A stretch of DNA of 64,000 bases from NCBI GenBank assembly GCA_964484465.1, contig CAZAFL010000003.1:89728-153727 (forward strand). Reading direction: 5' to 3'. The stretch is from CAZAFL01 sp964484465 (GTDB lineage Bacteria; Bacteroidota; Ignavibacteria; UBA10030; SZUA-254). Both the position numbers and the translations under genes were made by a program. The notes under the pieces were generated by a model. The model saw only the letters and a program-made list of their open reading frames with translations. It did no database searches and was not told the DNA's origin. Of the stretch, positions 27,501-35,167 are shown in pieces. Numbering within the stretch: position 1 is the first letter of the stretch; every line of letters begins with the position of its first letter.

Positions 27501-30202
27501 TTTCAAGCAACGACTCAGGCAATCTTACTCTGATTATTCCGATGAAGGCCATGAGCGTTTACCCTCCCGCTATATCAATCGTACCTGACTCGCTTGCGCT
27601 TACACTGACCGAACACGATAGTACGACGAGAATCATAACTATCTCCAATACCGGACTGGGCGAGCTGCGATGGAAGATCAAGACGAACGGCGCTGCAGAA
27701 CTTCAACCGAAACTGAAGCCGGTTTCTCAACTTCAACGGAGAAGTGAGAAAGACCAAACCGCAATAACCTCGCTTCACCGAGAAAACATGCATTTCAACT
27801 CCGGCATCGGGAGAACAGCGCCATACTCGTGGCAACAACTTTTGCGCCTTACCGGGTCAAAAAAGATTTTGGCCTGGGTGGGATATACCGACCTCAGCAG
27901 TGGAGGTGAATTTGAGAATACCATCAATGCCATATACCAGTATTTTCCAAACTTCACAGTCGACACCACTTCGACAACCTCTGTCACAAGTTTTGCAACA
28001 ATGCTCGGCAATAAAGATGTGTTTCTTGTCCCCGAGCAGGAGTTGATTTCTGACCTGACTTCGCTGGGAATTTCGTTTAGTACTGTTCTTACTTCGTTTG
28101 TTCAGAACGGAAAAACGATTATTGTTCTTGACTACGGCGGAAGCGGATTCCTCGGCGCCACTACATTTCTCAATGGAACAGGACTATTGGACATCTCAAA
28201 TGCCGTACCGGGGAGTTATTACAATGCCGTTGTAAACGACACTGCAAGCCCGTTAGTGAAAAATGTTCCCAGCTCATTTCCGGCACTTAATGGTGTAAAT
28301 TATCATCACTCGTCGAATGGACACAACATTGTCCGCGAGCTTGTTACAGGTAACAATATCGTGTCGGCGTTGGGCGTAGGGGCAGGTGAAGTTGTTTACA
28401 TCGGAATGGACTTTTACAGCTATAACAACGAAATGGCGCGACTCCTTTCGAATGCGGTTCAATTCGGTCCTTCCGGGAATTTTCTTTCTGTTACTCCCGA
28501 TTCCGGAACGGTGACCTCCGGTTCGAGCAAAGATGTAACGGTTAATTTTAACTCTAATACCGTTTCAGCCGGCGACTATCATTCACAAATTGTGGTTACA
28601 AGCAATGACCCTCTGCATAATCCGATACTGCTCCCGGTGCATCTACGGGTTACCGGGCGTCCTTACATCGTCGTTACACCGGATAGCCTTCACTTCGGTT
28701 CCGGTTTCATAGGATTCAATACAACCGATACACTGACCATCAGCAATACAGGCTCTGAAGCACTTGAGGTAAGCAATATCTTTTCTGATAACCCGGCTTT
28801 CAATGTCAACATGACAAATTTTACTGTCGCTACATATAGTCAACAAAAAGTTTTGGTGACATTTACACCAATCGATACACTCAATTTTACCGGAACATTG
28901 ACTATCGCAAGCAACGATTCGAGCCATCTAACAAAATATATTCCATTGACAGGAATCGGCGCCTACCCACCGGAAATTCAAACAACCCCTGATTCACTCT
29001 GGTTTACCATCCATGAGAATGACAGCACAACATCTGTAATAAATGTTTCTAACATCGGACACAGTATACTGCAATTTTTGATTGATGTCGACTACGAGGC
29101 AACAAAGACATCCCGCACTGATGACCACCGACCCGAACGGAATCTTTCCAATAAAGTTGGTCCGGATAAAATTGCATGGGATAGTCCTGCAAGGCAGCTG
29201 CGTGAAGAAGTTACTATATTACGCCCGGGCACACTCGACAAAGCGACGGCATTACCCTTGATCAGCCATGATTCTATTGGCGACGGAAGCCGGGGGGTCG
29301 ACATTTCGGAAATCCGTGGAGATGTCTGGGGTAACGTTGTCACGCTTCAATTTGTAAATGCCTCTTCGATAAACCCATCCAACTGGGGTGGCTATGTGGG
29401 GCTTGACGTCGACCAGAATCCTCTTACTGGCATTCCCTTACCCGTTGCTCTCCCTACACAGGACGTGGGATGTGAATACTATCTTTCGTTATTTCAACTG
29501 GCAAGCAGCCACGTGGTCCTTTATGATTCGAATGGAACATATATCAATACATTAACTGCATTCATTGACAGCACCAGTTTCACATTCTCTATCCCTTTAA
29601 CTATGTTGGGAAATGATGACGGCTCAATGAATATCGCTGCGGTCGTAGGCGACCTCTCAGGACCGATCGATTGGATTCCGGATATCGGTCACGGGACCGT
29701 AGAAGAAAACTGGCTAACAGTTAGCCCCATGGGAGGATCCGTTGCATCGGGCGATACCGCAAAGATCCAGGTTTCTGTCACGAGTCACAAGCCCGGGGTT
29801 AGGACTATGACTGCCCATCTGCTCGTACGAAGCAATGACCCAGGCATGAAGGTGGTTTCTATCCCGGTCCGGGTTGACGTCGTAACCGGTATACGTGAAA
29901 CGCCGAACAACATCCCTGTTGAATTCAGCCTCAAGCAGAATTTTCCGAACCCGTTTAATCCGACGACGACAATTAAGTACGGTATTCCGGTTGCGAGTCA
30001 GGTTACAGTTGCCATCTATAACATACTCGGTGAAACGATTGAAATCTTCGCGGAGGGTCAGCAGTCACCCGGCTGGCATCAACTGGTTTGGAACGCTGAA
30101 CGTATTCCCAGCGGCATCTACTTTTACCGGCTTCATGCCATATCAAACAGCAGGAATACTGGAATGTATATAGAGACAAAAAAAATGTTGCTGTTGAAAT
30201 AA
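24596..30202 (+). CDS. Giant modular T9SS cargo protein with choice-of-anchor repeats
   Basis: This 1868-residue secreted protein begins with a signal peptide (about 1-31) and ends with a type IX secretion sorting domain (from about 1785: FSLKQNFPNPFNPTTTIKY, then IPSGIYFYRL). Between them lie repeated modules starting near residues 32, 527, 990 and 1458. Each opens with a V/T-PDSxxxxxxEGDST segment, a beta domain of the choice-of-anchor/DUF1573 kind. In modules 1-3 this is followed by an alpha/beta domain resembling a class-I glutamine amidotransferase fold (for instance VLFISDAW, VVIITES, IIVLDYGG), and then another beta domain. Module 4 has a different beta domain (about 1535-1690). Probably anchored on the cell surface; role unknown. 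A weak AGGA precedes the ATG. Confidence 0.88.
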   Translation: MTYFHSLPKKTFVLCILFLCVFFDPEIVLSQASISVVPDSFSVALAEGDSVTMMLKVSNAGSKALSFSATTTYVTEQISPWQQWSSGTLSQTVAFSPTHEIRTFPQQGNVTFDGFRQQIYKDLPHQSLLTATKNTILEGDTIRIFVVRSFGTAYSTSSWDYLNSNFSAFGSRPIYIDYTTLNVSPITSSMLHDTHANVLFISDAWNPSQAYGTFSDTEIDAIRDYVNEGHGLIITSGTLNTALQPEQNKLAPLVGLDSSTFYRWNNGSTFTGTPVSNLLPTNHPVFGSLPSPYPINSGGSVAVSSGWSSALKGGTRIADSTPHDSAIVVTFQNRIYCSLVMEGSSNQNDLRFLYNEMIWTGSTPPWLSLVPDSGTVAPGTFIDLAAKVKTTNLLTGDYKARITFLTNDPAHNPLTVPVSLQVTGRPLLTTDRDSLDFSGTLVGFDKTDTLSITNNGSDVLTVDSIISNNPIFSVNPKNFTLSGHNTQLVFVKFTPPDSGTFTGSLSINSNDTSHPVVVLPINGRAAYPPLITVSPDSFAVSIPEGDSTSQIMMIGNAGTGDLHWSIAGTSTESAKFLSYHKMQIYHLASPKSTITGNPDGIVSSGKTISSITKVNVRQHELTAGLYDLHGVHILFDFAHNNNSDTSIFSILLNDLVARGGTVNVNTLPFSLSSLSAYNVVIITESVGNYSAGELADLQTWVQNGGGLLVEGDSFAGNFADLTIPYGIHYTGVNGTAGYTTKIYSHPVTIGCDTIFLSGPVNSLTTTPAAEIIVNDIANSGHSAVSTYGSGRVVVVSDDDFYGTVIFGGDNRLFGNNAIDWLAGGGGGWLSVNPTSGTVTPAGTEDATVKFNAANIFAGDYATSIGIINDDPVHNPKRIPARLHVIGHPHIVPVPDTIDFGPRFVNYNSIDTLIIKNTGSLKLDISSVTSNNPLFLPNLTFFSVPPHNQQLVLVRFSPHDTGSFNGEISISSNDSGNLTLIIPMKAMSVYPPAISIVPDSLALTLTEHDSTTRIITISNTGLGELRWKIKTNGAAELQPKLKPVSQLQRRSEKDQTAITSLHRENMHFNSGIGRTAPYSWQQLLRLTGSKKILAWVGYTDLSSGGEFENTINAIYQYFPNFTVDTTSTTSVTSFATMLGNKDVFLVPEQELISDLTSLGISFSTVLTSFVQNGKTIIVLDYGGSGFLGATTFLNGTGLLDISNAVPGSYYNAVVNDTASPLVKNVPSSFPALNGVNYHHSSNGHNIVRELVTGNNIVSALGVGAGEVVYIGMDFYSYNNEMARLLSNAVQFGPSGNFLSVTPDSGTVTSGSSKDVTVNFNSNTVSAGDYHSQIVVTSNDPLHNPILLPVHLRVTGRPYIVVTPDSLHFGSGFIGFNTTDTLTISNTGSEALEVSNIFSDNPAFNVNMTNFTVATYSQQKVLVTFTPIDTLNFTGTLTIASNDSSHLTKYIPLTGIGAYPPEIQTTPDSLWFTIHENDSTTSVINVSNIGHSILQFLIDVDYEATKTSRTDDHRPERNLSNKVGPDKIAWDSPARQLREEVTILRPGTLDKATALPLISHDSIGDGSRGVDISEIRGDVWGNVVTLQFVNASSINPSNWGGYVGLDVDQNPLTGIPLPVALPTQDVGCEYYLSLFQLASSHVVLYDSNGTYINTLTAFIDSTSFTFSIPLTMLGNDDGSMNIAAVVGDLSGPIDWIPDIGHGTVEENWLTVSPMGGSVASGDTAKIQVSVTSHKPGVRTMTAHLLVRSNDPGMKVVSIPVRVDVVTGIRETPNNIPVEFSLKQNFPNPFNPTTTIKYGIPVASQVTVAIYNILGETIEIFAEGQQSPGWHQLVWNAERIPSGIYFYRLHAISNSRNTGMYIETKKMLLLK
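24689..29100 (+). repeat. Four-fold coding repeat inside the cargo gene
   Basis: Module openings recur at about 24689, 26176, 27563 and 28967, a period of roughly 1390-1490 bases. They share the pattern PDS-x(6)-E-x-DS(T/V) followed by VSN(A/T/I)G. The repeats are diverged in DNA, so this is an old internal duplication rather than a recent tandem array. Confidence 0.7.
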
Positions 30203-30220
30203 TCCATTCTGCTTGCTTCT

Positions 30221-30254
30221 AAAGGCATCTTCAAATAGTGAAGATGCCTTTTTT
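30221..30254 (+). terminator. Intrinsic terminator after the cargo gene
   Basis: A 13-pair stem (30221-30233 with 30239-30251, core AAGGCATCTTCA) with a five-base loop runs into six T residues (30249-30254). It starts 18 bases after the stop codon and is the strongest terminator in the window. The remaining gap to 30381 is AT-rich and shows nothing else. Confidence 0.92.
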
Positions 30255-30381
30255 GTTCTTCATCATATATTATGTATCAAACCCATCACGCGCTATTGCA
30301 AAATACCATATCATTCCTTACATTTCTTCATTATTAAATTGATACCATAAAAAAATCTTTCACTTCAAGAAAAGATTCTTT

Positions 30382-31581
30382 ATGACACGCCACCTTACAG
30401 CAGTAATATGTGTGTTGATGTTCGTTTCTTCAGCGTTTTCCCTTCCCAGGTTTGCGTTGATGGCCGGAGCGAAGTGCGCATCATGTCATATCAATCCGAC
30501 AGGAGGACTGATGCGAACAGAATACGGTATTGGTTACAGCACAGAAAAAGTCCCTCTGGAAGCGCTTAAGGACACTGAGTTCACGTTTAGTGGTAAACTG
30601 AACGACAACATTTCGCTCGGCGGAGATTATCGTTCCCAATTTATCTACGATGGTTTTTCGAAATCAACCACGTTCCAGGCAATGACAACATCGATCTACG
30701 GAGCAGTGACTCTTTCCAAAAAAATCACTTTTTTCTTCAAGCAGGACCTTGTCAACGGCACGTCGTATACATTCTCGCCCAATCCGAATTTTTTTGGAGG
30801 GCCTGAAGTATACGGCATTTTCAGAATCCTCCCGAATGGCTGGTATATCAAAGGCGGAGATTTCCTTCCGGATTATGGATGGCGCCTCGACGATCATACA
30901 ACATACACGCGGGGCGGGAATTTATCTTTCATTCCGGGTCTCATGGGTAATAACGGACTAATCTTTATTCCAAACTACAAAGATATCGGGGTCGAAGTCG
31001 GCGGGTACATCGAAAACCTTTTTATCACCGCCGGCATCTTTAACGGGTCCGGGGAGACACTTCCGATTGATTTCTCGAAACAAAAAGCCTTTGCGGCAAA
31101 ACTCGAATATATGGGAACAGCTGGTTCAATGAACTTTCGGCTGGGTGCATCAGGTTACAGCAACACTCGGTTGAATCCTTTTTTGGGTAACACCAGGGAA
31201 TTTAAGATGGGCGGATTCACTGCGGGCATAGGTGCAGAGAACCTTACAATTCTTGGCGAGATAGATTGGACAAAAAACCAGTTTAACGTATTTTCAGGAT
31301 TGATTAGTGATGGAGTCAACACAATGGCGGCTTATGCCGAAATTGATTACCGTGCAATCCAGGGCGTCTGGCTCATCGGGAAGTTTGATATGTTCGACCC
31401 TCTGGAAGGAGTTGCAGATGATGATACATCGCCGGCAACAAACACGCTCAAGCGTGTCACGCTCGGCATGGAATTTTTCCCGTACAGTTTTGTTGAGGTT
31501 CGTCCTCAGTACCGATTAAATATAGAAACCCCGGCAATTCAGAATGACGAGGCGCTGGTACAAATGCACGTATGGTTCTAA
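30382..31581 (+). CDS. Outer-membrane beta-barrel protein with one haem c motif
   Basis: This 399-residue protein has a signal peptide (about 1-21), then a single haem c motif CASCH (Cys32, Cys35, His36) in the context GAKCASCHINPTGG, and then about 340 residues of alternating beta strands ending in Trp-Phe. The terminal Phe and strand pattern suggest an outer-membrane barrel. A covalently bound haem at the periplasmic end of a barrel could pass electrons across the outer membrane. The next gene, 15 bases away, encodes a small cytochrome. No recognised porin family is evident to me. The haem motif is seen; the electron-transfer role is inferred. Confidence 0.75.
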   Translation: MTRHLTAVICVLMFVSSAFSLPRFALMAGAKCASCHINPTGGLMRTEYGIGYSTEKVPLEALKDTEFTFSGKLNDNISLGGDYRSQFIYDGFSKSTTFQAMTTSIYGAVTLSKKITFFFKQDLVNGTSYTFSPNPNFFGGPEVYGIFRILPNGWYIKGGDFLPDYGWRLDDHTTYTRGGNLSFIPGLMGNNGLIFIPNYKDIGVEVGGYIENLFITAGIFNGSGETLPIDFSKQKAFAAKLEYMGTAGSMNFRLGASGYSNTRLNPFLGNTREFKMGGFTAGIGAENLTILGEIDWTKNQFNVFSGLISDGVNTMAAYAEIDYRAIQGVWLIGKFDMFDPLEGVADDDTSPATNTLKRVTLGMEFFPYSFVEVRPQYRLNIETPAIQNDEALVQMHVWF

Positions 31582-31596
31582 CGAGGAGAAAATAGT

Positions 31597-32013
31597 ATGA
31601 AACGAATTATGATGATAGGTGTCCTCTTGACCGCTGTTTTTCTCCTGATCGCTGCCGCGTCGGAACAGGGCGGAAAGAAAAAAAGTAAAAAAGTCATGAA
31701 GCCTAAAATCCATACAGTATCATATAAAACCGATGTTGTTCCTGTCATTAAGAAATATTGTTTGCCCTGCCACACAGAAGACCAGATGAACCCGAGTGAA
31801 CTCTATCTTGACAGCTATGAAGGATTGATACACGGCGGAAAGCACGGTTCACCAGTAGTTGCAAGCAAAGCCGATTCAAGTCTGATGATTCGGAAACTCG
31901 GCTCACCACCTCCCTTTGGCGACCAGATGCCGCTGAAGGCGAAAATATTACCAACTGAGCCTGAAATAAAAATTCTCAGAGACTGGATCAACCAGGGCGC
32001 GAAAAACAACTGA
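31597..32013 (+). CDS. Small c-type cytochrome (Planctomycete-type PSCyt1-like domain)
   Basis: This 138-residue exported protein has a hydrophobic N-terminus, a lysine-rich linker (about 26-37) and one haem motif CLPCH (Cys55, Cys58, His59). Met111 in FGDQMPL is a likely distal haem ligand. The pattern KKYCLPCH, then LYLDSYEGLIHGG, then a final IKILRDWINQGA, is that of the cytochrome domain widespread in Planctomycetes and FCB bacteria. GAGGAG lies eight bases before the ATG. It follows the haem-barrel gene by 15 bases and is probably its electron partner. Confidence 0.86.
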   Translation: MKRIMMIGVLLTAVFLLIAAASEQGGKKKSKKVMKPKIHTVSYKTDVVPVIKKYCLPCHTEDQMNPSELYLDSYEGLIHGGKHGSPVVASKADSSLMIRKLGSPPPFGDQMPLKAKILPTEPEIKILRDWINQGAKNN

Positions 32014-32088
32014 GCGGAGAATAAGTGGGCGTATGTTATTCGTTCCCTCTCTATCTCTATTTCAACACATTTACGAAGGAAGCAACGA

Positions 32089-33252
32089 ATGAACGATAAA
32101 TCCGCAACTCCATCGGTCGACGGCATACAAAAAATGCAGATTGAAGAGTGGCTCCGGCAGGCGGATAAACACATTCGTGCCGGACGGTACTTTGTCGCTG
32201 ACGAAGAACTGCAAAAAGTTTTTACTGTGGACCCCGACAATGATATTGCTTCATCATATGAAGACCGCATTCAGTTTCTCATCAAACAGCTCTCTCAGCG
32301 GGTTGGAATGAATGTCGAACTTTCCGTTCAAATCCGCAAGTACAACGAAATCATCGCCGAACGAAAAGTTAACCGGATCAATTCCTTTCTTGTAAAAGCG
32401 CAGCGAGCCATCGAGGAAGGGTTTCTGAAAAAGGCTTCCGATGCGGTCCGGCGAGCGTTGGCCCTGGATCCGCAAAACGTCTATGCCCTTGCGCTACGTC
32501 AGCGCATCGGGGAACTTCAGAGGGACGCAGCAAAGAACCCCGCGCTCAGCGAAGCTGAACTGAAATTCCGTGCGCTCCTGACGGAAATGTGGAAATACGG
32601 CAACCCGACGGAGGCGCAGAAATCCATTATTATGAATACGCAACAGCAATTAAAGATTGGAGAAGCGAACCGACTTGTTCTCGAAAGACAAATCAAGAAT
32701 GCTTTTTACAAAGAAGCACTTCACGGAATTTGGAATACCGGAGGCATCTCGGCGTTTACCACTGCGATGGTCGAGCAGTTGCGCGGAAAGTACAGTGTTT
32801 CAATCGTCGACCATTCTGCGATTGAAGCGGCACTTCTCAAAGAGGTGCGCAAAAATAAAGTGAAAGCAACTATCCTCGTCGTCGATGAAGATGAAACTCT
32901 TTTACTTGATATCGCCCATCATCTGCGGACTCAATCGTACGCTGTCGTGGCAGCTGCAACGATAGAAGAAGCACTGACGGTCATAAAAGACATTGTACCG
33001 GATATCATCTTATCCGAAATCAATTTCAATAAAGGACCCCTCGGTTTTGAACTCTTCCAGTTCATTCGAAGTTCACAGACAGGACGTACCACCCCATTTC
33101 TCTTCATGACGCCGTCCCTCGACAAAACAACGGCAATCATCGGCAAACGCCTTGGCGTCGATGAGTTTATCGCAAAGCCTGTCGACTATGAGATGCTGAC
33201 AGCAACAATCATGGGCAAAATGCTTCGAACAAGTACTGCAAGAAATAAATAA
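32089..33252 (+). CDS. Helical-repeat protein with a C-terminal receiver-like domain
   Basis: This 387-residue cytoplasmic protein has an N-terminal region of TPR-like helices (about 15-155), a linker, and a response-regulator receiver domain from about residue 259. The acidic pair is present (Asp266 in VVDEDE) and so is the conserved Lys363 (FIAKPVD). The phospho-acceptor position is Glu310 (PDIILSEINF) instead of Asp, so normal phosphorylation is unlikely and the domain may be locked in one state. GAAGGA lies seven bases upstream. It follows the cytochrome gene by 75 bases and may be on the same transcript. No DNA-binding or enzyme domain is seen. Confidence 0.82.
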   Translation: MNDKSATPSVDGIQKMQIEEWLRQADKHIRAGRYFVADEELQKVFTVDPDNDIASSYEDRIQFLIKQLSQRVGMNVELSVQIRKYNEIIAERKVNRINSFLVKAQRAIEEGFLKKASDAVRRALALDPQNVYALALRQRIGELQRDAAKNPALSEAELKFRALLTEMWKYGNPTEAQKSIIMNTQQQLKIGEANRLVLERQIKNAFYKEALHGIWNTGGISAFTTAMVEQLRGKYSVSIVDHSAIEAALLKEVRKNKVKATILVVDEDETLLLDIAHHLRTQSYAVVAAATIEEALTVIKDIVPDIILSEINFNKGPLGFELFQFIRSSQTGRTTPFLFMTPSLDKTTAIIGKRLGVDEFIAKPVDYEMLTATIMGKMLRTSTARNK

Positions 33253-33307
33253 TTCCACATCGTTGTATTCCCGCGCGCGAAATTTTCTTTCCGATACTGT
33301 CGTAATT

Positions 33308-33336
33308 TTGACATTACAGCAGGTAATATTTACTCT
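33308..33336 (+). promoter_or_regulatory. Possible promoter upstream of the 256-residue unknown gene
   Basis: TTGACA (33308-33313) is a perfect -35 box, but the matching -10 (TACTCT, 33331-33336, 17-base spacing) is poor. It lies about 190 bases before the ATG at 33524. Confidence 0.3.
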
Positions 33337-33462
33337 TTGGTCATTAATGATGAATTGGCACTCTTTTTCCCCGAGTGCTGAACAGCGTTGTAATGACCGC
33401 CAGCAATAGATTTCCTGTACAGGAAGAACATCGTTTCTGCGCTGCACAATTTGGTACAATTA

Positions 33463-33477
33463 TTGAGACAATCTCAA
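33463..33477. promoter_or_regulatory. Short palindrome, possible operator
   Basis: TTGAGA-CAA-TCTCAA is a perfect inverted repeat about 46 bases before the ATG at 33524. It could be a repressor site or chance. The surrounding 271-base gap shows no other feature. Confidence 0.25.
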
Positions 33478-33523
33478 CCGGAACTGTAAAGATAATTTGG
33501 CAGGTTGAATATATTAAAGGGCT

Positions 33524-34294
33524 ATGTACAACCAAACACGGTCAAAATTATCCCTCTGTGACTTCGAATTCATCGCACAGACACTTGGCGGCTCAACCGA
33601 TGAACAAACTGCACTGGTGCAGCTCTCCCAGGATCCTTCTACGCTGACGGAACTGCTGCACGACAACCGCCTGTTTGACCGCGTGGTGAAAAAACCTCCG
33701 ATGATCCTTTCGATGTCGCATTCATTATTTTTTTACGTTATTGTTTACCGTGCACTCACGTACAAGAACATTGCAGAAGATGATATCGTAGATTATATCG
33801 CGGGCGTATGTGTGGAATTTCGTACCAGCCAGGCAGTCTGGCAGCTTGCCACGCAGCCGGGGGAGAAAACAATTTATACTGTAGATCTGTTGAATTTAAT
33901 GAACGACCTCGACGATGCACAACGATTCCACCTGCGGCGGTATATCGGCAACGTTTCACTCTTTCTTACCGGTTTCTTCCCTGATTTCGTTTTTCAACGT
34001 AGTAAGACGAAGGGGGCTCCGACATTCACATACTATGAAAAATTAGGAAGCGCTCAATTCGAAACAGCCGCCAGCCAGGCACTTGGTTACGATGGAGGCA
34101 CTGCTACAGTACTCGCAACTCTGGCTACTCGTTTTGTAGAAATCCGCTCAGCTTTGAACATCTTGACCGACCGGTACCTTGCTCTTGATACTCCGAAACA
34201 TCAGCTTGAAAAAATCGAACGTCAGGCAGCGACACTCGATGAAGAAAGTTTCCGTCAATCGCTCGATGTTTCTCCTTCCATCGGTCACGGATAA
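33524..34294 (+). CDS. Conserved-looking cytoplasmic protein of unknown function
   Basis: I do not recognise this 256-residue protein. It has no signal peptide or clear membrane segment, and it looks mainly alpha-helical, with an amphipathic C-terminal helix (about 205-245). Two aromatic-rich stretches (SHSLFFYVIVYRAL near 65-78 and FLTGFFPDFVFQ near 148-159) may form a hydrophobic core or a membrane-docking face. Codon use matches its neighbours. It lies downstream of the receiver-like gene and ends next to the convergent sdh terminator. Association with the receiver protein is only positional. Confidence 0.65.
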   Translation: MYNQTRSKLSLCDFEFIAQTLGGSTDEQTALVQLSQDPSTLTELLHDNRLFDRVVKKPPMILSMSHSLFFYVIVYRALTYKNIAEDDIVDYIAGVCVEFRTSQAVWQLATQPGEKTIYTVDLLNLMNDLDDAQRFHLRRYIGNVSLFLTGFFPDFVFQRSKTKGAPTFTYYEKLGSAQFETAASQALGYDGGTATVLATLATRFVEIRSALNILTDRYLALDTPKHQLEKIERQAATLDEESFRQSLDVSPSIGHG

Positions 34295-34323
34295 AATAAA
34301 AAAGGCGAACTGAAACGTTCGCC
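34291..34323 (-). terminator. Intrinsic terminator of the sdh operon
   Basis: GGCGAAC (34304-34310), a six-base loop and GTTCGCC (34317-34323) form a seven-pair stem. On the minus strand it is followed by TTTTTT (complement of 34298-34303). It lies about 25 bases after the sdhB stop and overlaps the end of the convergent gene. Confidence 0.8.
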
Positions 34324-34348
34324 CTCGTTGATTCAATTTCAATTTCCA

Positions 34349-35089
34349 CTATGTTGTTTTTGCCCGGATAAACTCCCGGTTCATTCGGGCAATATGGGCG
34401 ACTGAAATTTCTTTCGGACACTCGGCCTCGCAGGCATAGGTGTTCGTACAGTTTCCAAATCCCTCGGCGTCCATTTGGGCAACCATGCGTTCGACCCTTC
34501 CTTTGCGTTCCGCCTGTCCCTGGGGCAACAGGGCGAGCTGTGATACTTTTGCGCTCACGAAGAGCATTGCCGACGCATTCTTACATGCGGCCACACAAGC
34601 GCCGCATCCGATACACGCCGCCGCATCGAATGCTTCTTCGGCTACAACCTTCGAAATTGGAATGGCGTTTCCATCCGGAACTCCACCGGTATCGACGCTC
34701 ACATATCCTCCCGCCTGAATTACACGGTCAAATGCCGAACGATCGACGACAAGGTCTTTAATAACCGGAAACGCTTTTGCCCGCCAGGGTTCGATGATAA
34801 TTGTATCTCCATCTTCGAACGACCGCATATACAGCTGGCATGTCGCTACACCCCGCATCGGACCGTGTGCCCGGCCGTTGATATACATCCCGCAGCTTCC
34901 GCATATCCCTTCCCGGCAATCATGGTCAAATGCGATCGTATCCTCTCCTGCCCGGGCAAGCTCGCGGTTGACAGCATCCATCATCTCCAGGAATGACATA
35001 TCAGGAGTAATGTTTCTTGCAGTATATTGCTCCAGTTTTCCTCTTGACGCTTTATCGTGCTGCCGCCATACCTTTAGCGTAAAGTTCAT
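34349..35089 (-). CDS. sdhB: Succinate dehydrogenase/fumarate reductase iron-sulfur subunit
   Basis: This 246-residue subunit carries electrons from the flavoprotein to the membrane anchor. The [2Fe-2S] cysteines are Cys58, Cys63, Cys66 and Cys84 (CREGICGSCG). The C-terminal clusters use Cys159, Cys162, Cys165, Cys169 (CIGCGACVAAC) and Cys214, Cys220, Cys224 (CTNTYACEAEC). The type matches the SdhB of Bacteroidetes and Bacillus, in which the anchor is a single SdhC polypeptide. It is the last gene of sdhCAB, followed by a terminator. Confidence 0.95.
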   Translation of the reverse strand: MNFTLKVWRQHDKASRGKLEQYTARNITPDMSFLEMMDAVNRELARAGEDTIAFDHDCREGICGSCGMYINGRAHGPMRGVATCQLYMRSFEDGDTIIIEPWRAKAFPVIKDLVVDRSAFDRVIQAGGYVSVDTGGVPDGNAIPISKVVAEEAFDAAACIGCGACVAACKNASAMLFVSAKVSQLALLPQGQAERKGRVERMVAQMDAEGFGNCTNTYACEAECPKEISVAHIARMNREFIRAKTT

Positions 35090-35167
35090 GTTAATTTCAA
35101 TGAAGAAAAGTTCAACATGAAAAAATCCTGTGAAATTAAATCGCGTCTCACATCAATCGTTTCCATA

